From positions 1 to 19,894 of the forward strand of contig CAZKEF010000071.1 of the NCBI GenBank assembly GCA_964551735.1: 19,894 bases of DNA, given 5' to 3'. Shown here one piece after another: positions 1 to 6,997 of this stretch. This DNA comes from DAOUAT01 sp964551735. Its GTDB lineage: Bacteria; Chloroflexota; Anaerolineae; CG2-30-64-16. Below the pieces are notes generated by a model. It had not been told where the DNA came from. It made no database searches and saw only the letters and a program-made list of their open reading frames with translations. The position numbers and the translations under genes are program-made. Position 1 is the stretch's first letter, and the number at the start of each line of letters is the position of its first letter.

Positions 1-144
1 ACGCGCTTCGGCGGCAAGGCGTTCCTGCCCGAGGACCCGGTCCTCGCCACCAGCCGCGGCCTCTACAAGATGGCGTTGATGCAGGCCGCGCGCAAGCGGG
101 CGAGGCCCGCCCGGGACGGCGCCGAGGAGGTGACCGATGGCTAA
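1..144 (+). CDS. C-terminal end of a ParM/actin-like plasmid partition ATPase (partial)
   Basis: Reading frame 1 is open from the window edge to TAA at 142-144; only the last 47 residues are visible. The segment DPVLATSRGLYKMAL resembles the C-terminal helix of ParM/StbA-type actin-like ATPases, where a 'D-P-x-x-A-x-x-R-G-x-x-K' pattern is common. Such proteins form filaments that push plasmid copies apart. The tail is basic. The stop overlaps the start of the next gene by 8 bp, as in parM-parR type operons. The family call rests on a short motif plus context, because the nucleotide-binding core lies outside the window. Confidence 0.5.
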   Translation, partial: TRFGGKAFLPEDPVLATSRGLYKMALMQAARKRARPARDGAEEVTDG

Positions 145-388
145 CAGCGCCTATCCGGTCAAGCGCGGCCGGCCCCGGCTGGTCCAGCCGCCGCGCATCT
201 ACTTCATCAAGCTGCGGCTCTACCCGGGCCAGGACGACGACCTGATCGCCTTCCTGTCGGGGGTGCCGTACCGGCTGCGCACCGCTGCGGTCAAGGGCGC
301 GCTGCGCACGGGCAACCTCAAGGTCAGGCTGGATGGCCTGCCGGACGACGAACAGATGGCCGATGCGTTGAGCAGTCTGATGGTCTGA
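137..388 (+). CDS. Small ParR-like partner of the actin-like partition protein
   Basis: An 83-residue basic protein starts at ATG 137 with a good ribosome site (GAGGAGG at 124-130), overlapping the upstream gene by 8 bp, so the two are probably translationally coupled. Residues about 20-58 (YFIKLRLYPGQDDDLIAFLS, then LRTAAVKGALRTG) have a beta strand followed by two helices, the layout of short ribbon-helix-helix-like adaptors that sit next to ParM-type genes. Such adaptors bind a centromere-like DNA repeat and link it to the filament. I see the coupling and the fold-like pattern; the ParR role is inferred from position. A generic small plasmid DNA-binding protein is the alternative. Confidence 0.5.
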   Translation: MANSAYPVKRGRPRLVQPPRIYFIKLRLYPGQDDDLIAFLSGVPYRLRTAAVKGALRTGNLKVRLDGLPDDEQMADALSSLMV

Positions 389-588
389 GCGGCGCGGGGG
401 TCGCGGGCGAAGGGCCGGTCGCGGTCGAACGCCGGCTGCCGCATGCCTGGTGGAGCTCACCCCGTAGGGGGCGGGCCGCCGAGATCAGGTGGGCGTGAGC
501 AGCCGGCGGAGACACCGCCACCGACCCGGACTGGGGAGCGCCATAGTAGCGTGTCTCCCCCGCCCAAACCGCCGACTCCGACCGCCGC

Positions 589-605
589 TTCGCCCGCCGG
601 GCGAA
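589..605 (+). promoter_or_regulatory. Hairpin just before the replication gene's ribosome site
   Basis: TTCGCCC (589-595), a three-base loop, then GGGCGAA (599-605) form a perfect 7-bp stem directly in front of the purine-rich ribosome site (about 604-612) of the gene starting at 618. It could limit translation of that gene or be a protein-binding palindrome. The rest of 389-617 is GC-rich and I see no gene in it. Confidence 0.4.
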
Positions 606-617
606 AGGGGAGCGCCG

Positions 618-2039
618 ATGCCGCGGGGACGCAAGAAGCGGGTGCTGCAATGCCACCCGCCGCCCAAGGGGTACTACACGGTGGATTGGGTCGTCAACGA
701 CCTGGTCAGCCTGAACGCGCTCTCCAGCCCGGCGCTCGGCCTGTGGCTGCACCTGAAGGGCCTGGCCTGGGAGCGCGGGGAGTGCGATCCCACGGACGAG
801 CGCCTGGCCGAGCTCATGGGCGGGGTGACGGCGGAGATGGTGCGCATCACGCGGCGCGAGTTGCGGGCCAAGCACCTGCTGCTCGAATATCAGAAGCCCA
901 CGTCGGCGGTCCGCTGGCTGATCCCGCTGCCGGTGCTCTCGGGGCAGCGGGGCAGCCTGCCGGCCGGGATCATCGAGGCCGTGGCGGTCGCCGAGGCGCA
1001 ACTCCGGCAGATGCTGGCCCAGCTTCGCACCCCGCAGGCTGAGCTGCACCCCGGCTCGAACGGGAATTCACCCCAAGTACAATTTGGGGCTAATTCAATT
1101 TGCCCCAAATTGGCCCTTAAGGAGGAGGAAGGTACATACCCCGGAGAGGTCTATCTTCCTGCTCCTCCTGAAAGGGTTAACGCGATCGCGCGCGGTAACG
1201 GGGAGGGGGGGGCGGGGGGAGGGCGAATTTACCCCAAGCAGGATTTGGGGCAAATTGGATTTGGGGCTAATCCGGCTGGGGGTGAATTCGTCGCGGCGGC
1301 GACCAACGCCGCAGCCAACCCCGAACGCGCCGAGCTGACCGAGTTCCTGGTCGAGCACGGCATCTTCGCCAGCGTCGCGACCAGCCTGGTCGAGTGGATG
1401 TTAGCGCACAAGACGGTTGCCGAGGCCAAGGTCTACGCGCTGGCGCATCTACGGGCAGTCCAGGCGGGCGAGAACCCGCGCGGCCAGCGGCTGCAGGGCG
1501 AACAGGCCATCGGTCGCTGGGTGGCGCGGCTGCGCGAGCACGCCCGCGCGTCGGATTGGGCGCTGGATCAGGCCGCGCGCGAGCTGGAGGCCCGCGACGG
1601 CGCCGACGACGAACTGCTCGATGAGGACGATCTTGAGGTCGACGATGAGGCCGATGACGAATTGCCCGACGAGGACCCGGCCGGCGCCGGCGCGGGCAAC
1701 AACGGCGCCGAAGCCGCCGCGGAGATCGCCTGTATCCCGCTGCACGGCGAAATGGCCACCCCGTCCACCGTATGGCAGGCCGCCAAGGCGCAGCTGCGCT
1801 TTCAGATGATGCACGGCGCGTACGACAACTGGGTCGCAGACACCCGCTGCATCGGCGTGGAGGAGGACCCAGAGGAGACCAGCGCCGGCCAAACCCTGGT
1901 GGTGCGGGTGGCCAACCGCTACGCCGCGGAGTGGCTGGAGCTGCGCCTGAAGCGCCTGGTGCTGCGCACGTTACAGGGCCTGACCGGCAGTCCGATTGGC
2001 GTGCGGTTCCAGGCCGGCGAGCAGATCTCGGCGCCGTGA
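618..2039 (+). CDS. Replication-type protein: winged helix plus DnaA-domain-I-like C-terminus
   Basis: The protein has 473 residues. The start ATG 618 (MPRGRKKRVLQC) was chosen because AAAGGGGAG lies just upstream and the open frame before it is low-complexity. Residues about 20-105 look like a winged helix of plasmid replication initiators (alpha-rich 'SSPALGLWLHLKGLAWERG', then 'DERLAELMGGVTAEMVRITR' and a wing). Residues about 145-230 are a linker whose DNA carries seven iteron-like repeats. Residues 325-355 are highly acidic. Residues about 383-465 (VWQAAKAQLRFQM...YDNWVADTR...LVVRVANRYAAEWLE) match the DnaA N-terminal domain, which binds helicase loaders and helicase. No AAA+ ATPase or DnaA domain IV is present. 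The likely role is origin recognition and helicase recruitment for the mobile element; its position after a partition module supports this. The family call is firm for the C-terminal domain and moderate for the rest. Confidence 0.7.
   Translation: MPRGRKKRVLQCHPPPKGYYTVDWVVNDLVSLNALSSPALGLWLHLKGLAWERGECDPTDERLAELMGGVTAEMVRITRRELRAKHLLLEYQKPTSAVRWLIPLPVLSGQRGSLPAGIIEAVAVAEAQLRQMLAQLRTPQAELHPGSNGNSPQVQFGANSICPKLALKEEEGTYPGEVYLPAPPERVNAIARGNGEGGAGGGRIYPKQDLGQIGFGANPAGGEFVAAATNAAANPERAELTEFLVEHGIFASVATSLVEWMLAHKTVAEAKVYALAHLRAVQAGENPRGQRLQGEQAIGRWVARLREHARASDWALDQAARELEARDGADDELLDEDDLEVDDEADDELPDEDPAGAGAGNNGAEAAAEIACIPLHGEMATPSTVWQAAKAQLRFQMMHGAYDNWVADTRCIGVEEDPEETSAGQTLVVRVANRYAAEWLELRLKRLVLRTLQGLTGSPIGVRFQAGEQISAP
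1064..1290 (+). repeat. Seven iteron-like repeats inside the replication gene
   Basis: The 13-bp consensus TTGGGGYDAATTS occurs at 1064-1076 (reverse), 1084-1096 (forward), 1096-1108 (reverse), 1225-1237 (reverse), 1245-1257 (forward), 1261-1273 (forward, one mismatch) and 1277-1289 (forward, one mismatch). The two groups lie about 115 bp apart and are separated by a purine-rich stretch (1117-1131) and a G-rich run (1200-1223). AT-rich words of this kind are out of place in an otherwise high-GC gene and fall in a protein linker, so selection on DNA rather than protein is likely. Candidate roles are a replication origin, a partition centromere or an autoregulatory operator. Confidence 0.75.
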
Positions 2040-2082
2040 GCCGACGAGCAAGCTATTCAACCAACTTGAGGGAGGAGAATCC

Positions 2083-2331
2083 ATGGCAACAGCAAGTCAA
2101 CCCAAACCGAGCGTCCCAAACCAGCACACGATCAACGTCACCGATCTGCGGACCGAAACCCGCGAGATTCTCGAGAATGCCCACTTCCGCGGCTGGCACT
2201 ACGTTGTCCTGCGTGCTGGGCAGCCGATGATCGCGATTTTGGATCATGATGAATATGAGAGACTGTTGGTTCTGGTGGGCGGTGGGAACAGGACACCCGC
2301 AAAAGAGCGAACAGACGTCCGGATGGGCTGA
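2083..2331 (+). CDS. Phd/YefM-family antitoxin-like protein (no visible toxin partner)
   Basis: The protein has 82 residues and starts at ATG 2083, where GAGGGAGGAG (2069-2078) is an excellent ribosome site. After a polar 15-residue lead, residues 16-65 (INVTDLRTETREILENAHF, then HYVVLRAGQPMIAILDHDEY) follow the Phd/YefM antitoxin pattern: a short strand, the helix that starts 'L R x x x x x x L', a beta hairpin with 'G x P x A x L', and 'D x x x Y E x L'. This domain binds DNA and represses its own operon, while the C-terminal tail normally neutralises a toxin. No RelE, Doc or PIN toxin follows: the next 320 bp hold no convincing gene and then an insertion sequence begins. It may have lost its toxin or serve as an orphan regulator. 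Confidence 0.75.
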   Translation: MATASQPKPSVPNQHTINVTDLRTETREILENAHFRGWHYVVLRAGQPMIAILDHDEYERLLVLVGGGNRTPAKERTDVRMG

Positions 2332-2651
2332 GCAAGGCGTGTGTACAAGCTGTAGCCACAGGATGGTAGCGGTGATGAGCCCTCAGGACCCGGTAGTCAG
2401 CGCCCCGTTTGTTGCTGCGTTTGGTCAGCCGACAAACCTGCTTTGGTCGATGGATCAGGTATTCGACGTGGTTGTGCCAGCAGTGGATAGCCTACCTAAG
2501 CAAGGTGGCCTCAGTGATTCCTGTTGTATCTACAGGGGATGGTGGGGCATACCCCACGTCGCTGAAGGTGGCGAGGTCCTTTAGCCCAGTATTGTCTTTG
2601 TTACCGAGGACGCATTGTTTTCTCAGCTTCGGATGTCCGCACACTCTTCAA
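2332..2651. other. Gene-poor stretch between antitoxin gene and insertion sequence
   Basis: I see no reliable gene here. Short open stretches exist in two plus-strand frames (for example the frame reading IVFVTEDALFSQLRM near 2595-2640, opened by a stop just before it), but none has a ribosome site and a plausible length. GC is intermediate between the backbone and the cargo. It could be the remains of a toxin or other gene cut by the insertion sequence, or old cargo edge. Confidence 0.4.
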
Positions 2652-3503
2652 CTGTTTGAAAAGGTCACTCTCGGGCCAAGCGACGTACCATCAGCCGGAT
2701 CATGGCGATGTAGATCATCGCTTCACTGGTCGATTCCTGGCCTTCGTAGTCCTTGCTCAACCGGCGCTATGATTGAGCCAGGCGAAGGTACGCTCAACTA
2801 CCCAGCGACGGGGCAGAACGGCAAAGCCCTTTTGCTCTTCCGGACGGAGCACGACCCGCAGGCGGATGCGAAAGCGCTCAGCGACCTAGTCGAGCAGTTG
2901 GCCACGGTAGCTACCGTCCACCCAGATTGGGCGAAGTTTCTTGCCGGCGCCGCCCAATCGAGACAATAATAGCCGTGCGCTATCGCGATCTTGCACGGAT
3001 GCCGCCGTCACGCTGACTGCCATCAGCAGACCGGTCGTGTCTACGAGCAGGTGGCGCTTGCGACCGTTGATCAGCTTGGCCTTGTCGAAGCCGCGCAGAC
3101 CCGCCACGGCGGTCGTTTTGACGCTCTGGCTATCCAAGCAACCGCCCGTCGGCTGTTTATGCCGTCCGGCTCGCTGGCGCACCTTGGCCCGTAGCGTGTC
3201 ATGGATGCGTTTCCAGGTGCCGCTACGCTTCCAGTCCCGAAAGCAGCCGTACACGCTTTGCCACTTCGGGTACTCTCTGGGCAGCATCCGCCACTGGATG
3301 CCGCCGACAACGACATACAAGATCGCATTGACGACCAGCCGTACATGCAGGCTGCGGAGTCGTCCCCCACTGTGGTTTGGCCGGTGGGATCAGTTCCTGG
3401 ATAATGATCCACTGGTTGTCGGTCAGGTACGTCGGGTATAGTTGGGTGTTCACAGCCGCAACTTATACCACCGGCTGACCGTCAGCCCTTACCTTTCAAA
3501 CAG
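2652..3503 (-). mobile_element. IS5-family insertion sequence, about 0.85 kb, decayed
   Basis: The ends carry imperfect inverted repeats: CTGTTTGAAAAGGT at 2652-2665 and, on the other strand, CTGTTTGAAAGGT at 3503-3491 (one-base gap). The length of about 850 bp and a single transposase filling the element suit the short IS5 subgroups. I could not find a convincing target-site duplication: the flanks CTTCAA and CTCCTTA differ, so the exact ends are uncertain or one flank has since changed. Confidence 0.7.
2665..3453 (-). pseudogene. IS5-family DDE transposase, disrupted by three mutations
   Basis: Reading right to left, a GTG start at 3453 gives MNTQLYPTYLTDNQWIIIQE, typical of IS5-group transposases. 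Near 3364-3370 one extra base shifts the frame; correcting it continues directly into LHVRLVVNAILYVVVGGIQWRMLP without a gap. The main body (to 2886) contains the first catalytic Asp in DSQSVKTT and the second in WVDGSYRG. At 2886-2888 a TAG replaces an expected Trp codon after GQLLD. Beyond it VVERTFAWLNHS carries the catalytic Glu, and near 2763-2767 one missing base breaks the frame before the C-terminus, which ends at TGA 2667-2665. All three catalytic residues remain in the DNA, but no single frame encodes them, so the element cannot supply its own active enzyme unless frames are recoded. Confidence 0.85.
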
Positions 3504-3603
3504 CTCCTTAGGTTTTTGGCTCAACCCTGACTCGATGGGGCTGTTCACACTGACTGCATGATGGTGAGCACGAATCGGCGCTCAGGCGCGTTTTGTATTC
3601 TAT

Positions 3604-3632
3604 TTGACAGCTCGAAATGGGTATCTTATACT
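3604..3632 (+). promoter_or_regulatory. Strong sigma-70-type promoter
   Basis: TTGACA at 3604-3609 and TATACT at 3627-3632 are separated by exactly 17 bp, nearly the full consensus. A start near 3639 would give a leader of about 209 nt before the pentapeptide-repeat gene at 3848. The 3504-3847 interval holds no gene that I can support; the long leader may carry regulation or a small RNA. Confidence 0.6.
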
Positions 3633-3847
3633 ATCTTTGAAGTGCAATCACAAACAGATGAGGCGCACAGTGTAGGGCTTTGACCTAACTGAAACAGGTC
3701 TATTCGAGGGCCGCTTCATAGGCAACGCTCTTGAATCTTCCAGTTGTGCAACCAGAGTATCGCACCTCCAGTCTGTCGCACAGTGGGACTCTCCCGACAG
3801 GCTGCTAGTGTCCTTTGTAGATCTACTGTGAATGGGGGGCAGTTATC

Positions 3848-5125
3848 TTGGATCTTGCACGCAGACTGTTGAAGGTGTTTGGGCCTAGAGATCAGTCCAC
3901 ATCAGGAGGCAGATTTGGATCACCGACGCACGTTTTTGCTGCTGAGAAGAAACGCGCCGAGCTGATAGCACTGATTGAACGGAATGGTGGCCCGGAACAA
4001 CTCGACCTGTCAGGTATGGATTTGTCATCAATTGACTTGAGTTCTGAGTGGTTTAAGAGTGAACTGGGACGTCTAGGATGGCCGAGTTCACTGTCCTGGC
4101 AAGCACCGTACACTTGGGGCAATGGTCTGTATGGCTTTAACTTGGAGGGGGCCAAGCTCGAGGGGGGAAACTTGCGAGGAGCTAACCTAACGGGCGTTTC
4201 CCTGATCCGCGCCAATCTGCGCGGCGTTGATCTTACCGATGCACAACTTGTCGGGGCGAATCTGTGGAGAGCCGATCTGTCCGATGCTACACTGATGCGC
4301 GCCAACCTTCGTGAGGCAGCAGCTACCGAGACCAATTTCGCCGGAGCCTACCTTTACCGAACTGAACTAAGTGATGCCGTGCTAATACGCGCTAACTTGG
4401 AGTATGCATATCTTGATTCGGCAACTCTTGGGGCAAGTAACCTGACGGACGCCCGAATTGGCAAGAAGTTGGTACATGAAGATGCCCGCCTTTTGCATGG
4501 CCTACTCCAACGTCTCGCCATCGCCTATGGTTTTGATGTCGATTGGTACGTCCGGAGGAGGCATAGAACGGCCAGTAGTATCTATAACGAGATCAAGAAT
4601 AGCTACCTACGGCATGGACAAGACCAAGCGGCTAGTGATGCTCATTTTCGCGAAAGGCAAATGCAGCGCAAAGCCAGGAATCCGTTCATAGCACGTTATA
4701 CTTATGAAGAGCTTTGGCCCACAGCCGGACCACTGAGAGGCCTTCGACGAATGCTTTTCTTCCTACGATTCGTTGTGTCTTGGACACTAGACGTATTTGG
4801 CGAAATGGTTTTGGGTTACGGGGAGAAACCATTGAGAGTACTGATCACCGCAATCATGTGCGTTTCACTGTTCTCTATTCTATATCGATTGATGCCCGGA
4901 ACTTCTCTTGGTGTTTATGATCCAACCACACTACAATATATTCAATCTGGCCACCAGCTAGACTACGTGATCTATAGCCTTTCAGCTTTCCTTCTGTATG
5001 AGTTCCCTGGATCCATCGTGCCCATAGGAGCTGGAGCAAAGCTTCTGACCGCGCTAGAAGGTTCGCTCGGCGTCTCTCTGCTGGCATTGTTGATGTACGC
5101 TCTGGGTAACCGGATGACGCGCTAA
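3848..5125 (+). CDS. Pentapeptide-repeat protein fused to a two-helix ion-channel-like domain
   Basis: The protein has 425 residues with a TTG start at 3848, preceded by GGGGGG at 3835-3840; this start is the least certain detail. Residues about 95-205 are pentapeptide repeats of the A(N/D)LXX type (GANL, RANL, RADL, GAYL and so on), which fold into a right-handed quadrilateral beta helix. A polar helical linker (205-320) follows. The last 100 residues hold a membrane helix at about 329-348, an extracellular loop, a pore-helix-like stretch at 372-386 and a second membrane helix at about 398-419, the layout of two-transmembrane potassium-channel domains. The expected TxGYGD filter is replaced by YEFPGSIVP, so potassium selectivity is doubtful. 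Pentapeptide-channel fusions are known, but their role is not well defined. The gene has its own promoter and converges on the minus-strand cluster, so linkage to that cluster is possible but unproven. Its GC is lower than the backbone. Confidence 0.7.
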   Translation: MDLARRLLKVFGPRDQSTSGGRFGSPTHVFAAEKKRAELIALIERNGGPEQLDLSGMDLSSIDLSSEWFKSELGRLGWPSSLSWQAPYTWGNGLYGFNLEGAKLEGGNLRGANLTGVSLIRANLRGVDLTDAQLVGANLWRADLSDATLMRANLREAAATETNFAGAYLYRTELSDAVLIRANLEYAYLDSATLGASNLTDARIGKKLVHEDARLLHGLLQRLAIAYGFDVDWYVRRRHRTASSIYNEIKNSYLRHGQDQAASDAHFRERQMQRKARNPFIARYTYEELWPTAGPLRGLRRMLFFLRFVVSWTLDVFGEMVLGYGEKPLRVLITAIMCVSLFSILYRLMPGTSLGVYDPTTLQYIQSGHQLDYVIYSLSAFLLYEFPGSIVPIGAGAKLLTALEGSLGVSLLALLMYALGNRMTR

Positions 5126-5276
5126 TCCGGACACAGTATTCGACAGCGTGGTGGTAGAATCATACATTTATCAGCGCATTGAAACAGCGTCCGCAACATT
5201 TGTCTCGCACGAACTCACTCGAACTCTCCAGCGAGATTTCTGTCTTGATAATTGATATGGAGGCCACGCGCCAATC

Positions 5277-5294
5277 TGGCACTCGATGGTGCCA
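5277..5294. terminator. Possible bidirectional stem-loop between convergent genes
   Basis: TGGCAC (5277-5282), a six-base loop and GTGCCA (5289-5294) form a 6-bp stem between the converging genes that end at 5125 and 5301. There is no T-run on either side, so an intrinsic terminator is only weakly supported. Confidence 0.25.
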
Positions 5295-5300
5295 TCATCA

Positions 5301-6209
5301 TTAGCTGTGGTTCTGCTCCGACATGAAAGATTTGGTGGTTATGGGTCGAGTTTGAAGCACGTATCCATTCCCCTGAAAATCGAATGCCCATTCGATTTCT
5401 TGATCATCACTAAAGTAATCCCGTATCGCGTGTGCAATTGACGAAAGCCATTTGAGATTCTCGTCGGAAAGGATGATCATATTCCCGGCGTTTGGATTTT
5501 GGATTGTGGTCGAACCATTCAGTGTACTAAGCCTAAAACAGACGGGAGATACATGTCCTGACACCACCTTTTCACCGGCACAATTAGCTGCTTCAATAAC
5601 TATCGCATTGCGATCCATATATACAGGGTCACGAGTGTACAAAACTCCCGCTGAGCGTGCGGGGATTAGATATTGTATCAAAAGAGCCATAGAGATGCTG
5701 GACTGCTCAAGTCGGAATTTACGACAGTAGGCTTGCGCGCGATCCGACCACACTGAAGCCCAACAATGTTTTACAGCGTTCAAGACCTCGCTCAAGTCTC
5801 TCACATCGAGAGTGCTGCTGAAGATCCCTGCAAAGGAGTGTCCTTGAGTATCCTCCTTATTTGCAGAGGAGCGTATGGCCAAAGAGCGCGGGTCCGAGGT
5901 GGCAAACCATAACCTGCTCGCGTTTGACAGCGCATCAATTAGCTGATGGCGTAGAGGAGCTTCGATGATGGCTCGCGAGATGGTTCGCCATGAGTTGTCA
6001 TCTTTGCCAAGATCACAGGCCTCGATCGTTTGGGCTACCAGGATTTGACTTATATGAATGGCGAATTCGCGTACAGGGATCACCCAGGATTCTGGTATAG
6101 CGAATCCAAGTTGGTGCAACTTGTACAGTCGATACGCCTTATTGCCAATTGTTTCGGCATCAGCAGTTGCAAAGGCGGACATATCATTAAAAGATATGAG
6201 CGGTTCCAT
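5301..6209 (-). CDS. Stand-alone PEP-synthase/PPDK-type ATP-grasp domain
   Basis: The protein has 302 residues (ATG at 6209). It matches only the N-terminal nucleotide-binding domain of PEP synthase, pyruvate phosphate dikinase and rifampin phosphotransferase. Visible motifs are GNKAYRLYKLHQLGF with IPESWVI (21-44), the phosphate-binding RSSANKED (113-120), SFAGIF (125-130), SAGVLYTRDP (186-195) and, at the C-terminus, EIEWAFDFQGNGYVLQTRPI (271-290). In the full enzymes this domain splits ATP and passes the beta-phosphate to a histidine on a swivelling domain. That domain is not here but in the gene just upstream (6281-6997); 71 bp separate them. No acceptor domain (PEP/pyruvate barrel or rifampin-binding region) follows, so the acceptor is unknown. 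It is the last gene of the seven-gene cluster. Confidence 0.85.
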   Translation of the reverse strand: MEPLISFNDMSAFATADAETIGNKAYRLYKLHQLGFAIPESWVIPVREFAIHISQILVAQTIEACDLGKDDNSWRTISRAIIEAPLRHQLIDALSNASRLWFATSDPRSLAIRSSANKEDTQGHSFAGIFSSTLDVRDLSEVLNAVKHCWASVWSDRAQAYCRKFRLEQSSISMALLIQYLIPARSAGVLYTRDPVYMDRNAIVIEAANCAGEKVVSGHVSPVCFRLSTLNGSTTIQNPNAGNMIILSDENLKWLSSIAHAIRDYFSDDQEIEWAFDFQGNGYVLQTRPITTKSFMSEQNHS

Positions 6210-6280
6210 GGCCCTTACCTAGAATACCCTTCGTTAATACTGTCCGACATGATGGAGTTGCCTCTTGTGACATCAAGCGT

Positions 6281-6997
6281 CTATGGGTAGTTAAACAATG
6301 GATCGGGAAGGAAGTTCCGAATCCCCCCTCGAGGATCGGAAACATCCCTCCAATGCCGCGGTATCACGTGAAAATGCAGATGAGGTATCGTTTGGCCGGC
6401 GGCAGGCCCGTCATTGACTCCTATGTTGCAACCATCGGCTGCGAACTCATCTTCCAGCAGCCGAATGCCTTTCTGTATGGCTAACTGAAGGTCAATGGCC
6501 TCCTTCCGCGAAAGCTCAGAGAAGCGGCCAATGTGCCGTTCGGGGACTATCAGCAGGTGTCCAGCGCGCACGGGGTAGCTATCATATATGGCAAAGAAAT
6601 GCGGGGTCTGGAAGATTCGAAGGGCGGGATGCTTTGAACAAAGAATACATTGGTCAAGGCATAGTTCCCAGGTCACGGTATTGTGTTCCGTGTCAACGCA
6701 AACGAGGTCATATTGGTTGATAAGTGCTGTGGCTCGCTTCGTGGAGACGATGCAGGGAATCCCCAGCTCTCTCGCGATGTTGGCTGCGTGCGACGACAAC
6801 CCGCCGATGTCTGTCACAATTGCTGCAGCGTCTACCATAAGAGGAACGAGATCGGGCGTAGTGAGGTCAGAAACGATGACGTATGGCCTGCCGGGTTGGG
6901 GCAGATTCTGCACAACACCTTTGATGGACAGGACTGCGGCCCCGCTTGCCTTTCCTTCACTAGCAACGATACCAGACAGATGTCGCGAACTACTCAT
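6281..6997 (-). CDS. Phosphohistidine swivel domain fused to a HIT nucleotide hydrolase/transferase
   Basis: The protein has 238 residues. The start ATG 6997 fits GAGGGAG 8-14 bases upstream and overlaps the preceding gene by 8 bp. Residues about 8-105 form the mobile phosphohistidine domain of the PEP-utilising family: the motif GGLSSHAANIARELGIPCIV (65-84) puts the phospho-accepting histidine at 70. Residues about 115-238 are a HIT domain: Cys117-x-x-Cys120, then NDGPAAGQTIPHLHFHVIPR with the H206-x-H208-x-H210 triad, close to the Hint/Fhit-type branch that cleaves or transfers nucleoside phosphates through a nucleotidyl-histidine. The ATP-grasp partner is the next gene. Joining a phosphotransfer swivel to a nucleotide-handling HIT domain suggests that phosphate moves between ATP and a nucleotide-like substrate. 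The domain calls are firm; the joint reaction is inferred. Confidence 0.85.
   Translation of the reverse strand: MSSSRHLSGIVASEGKASGAAVLSIKGVVQNLPQPGRPYVIVSDLTTPDLVPLMVDAAAIVTDIGGLSSHAANIARELGIPCIVSTKRATALINQYDLVCVDTEHNTVTWELCLDQCILCSKHPALRIFQTPHFFAIYDSYPVRAGHLLIVPERHIGRFSELSRKEAIDLQLAIQKGIRLLEDEFAADGCNIGVNDGPAAGQTIPHLHFHVIPRHWRDVSDPRGGIRNFLPDPLFNYP

Noticed and set aside
324..1049. 241-codon minus-strand open frame opposite the replication gene
   Set aside because: Low-complexity translation and overlap with better-supported plus-strand genes.
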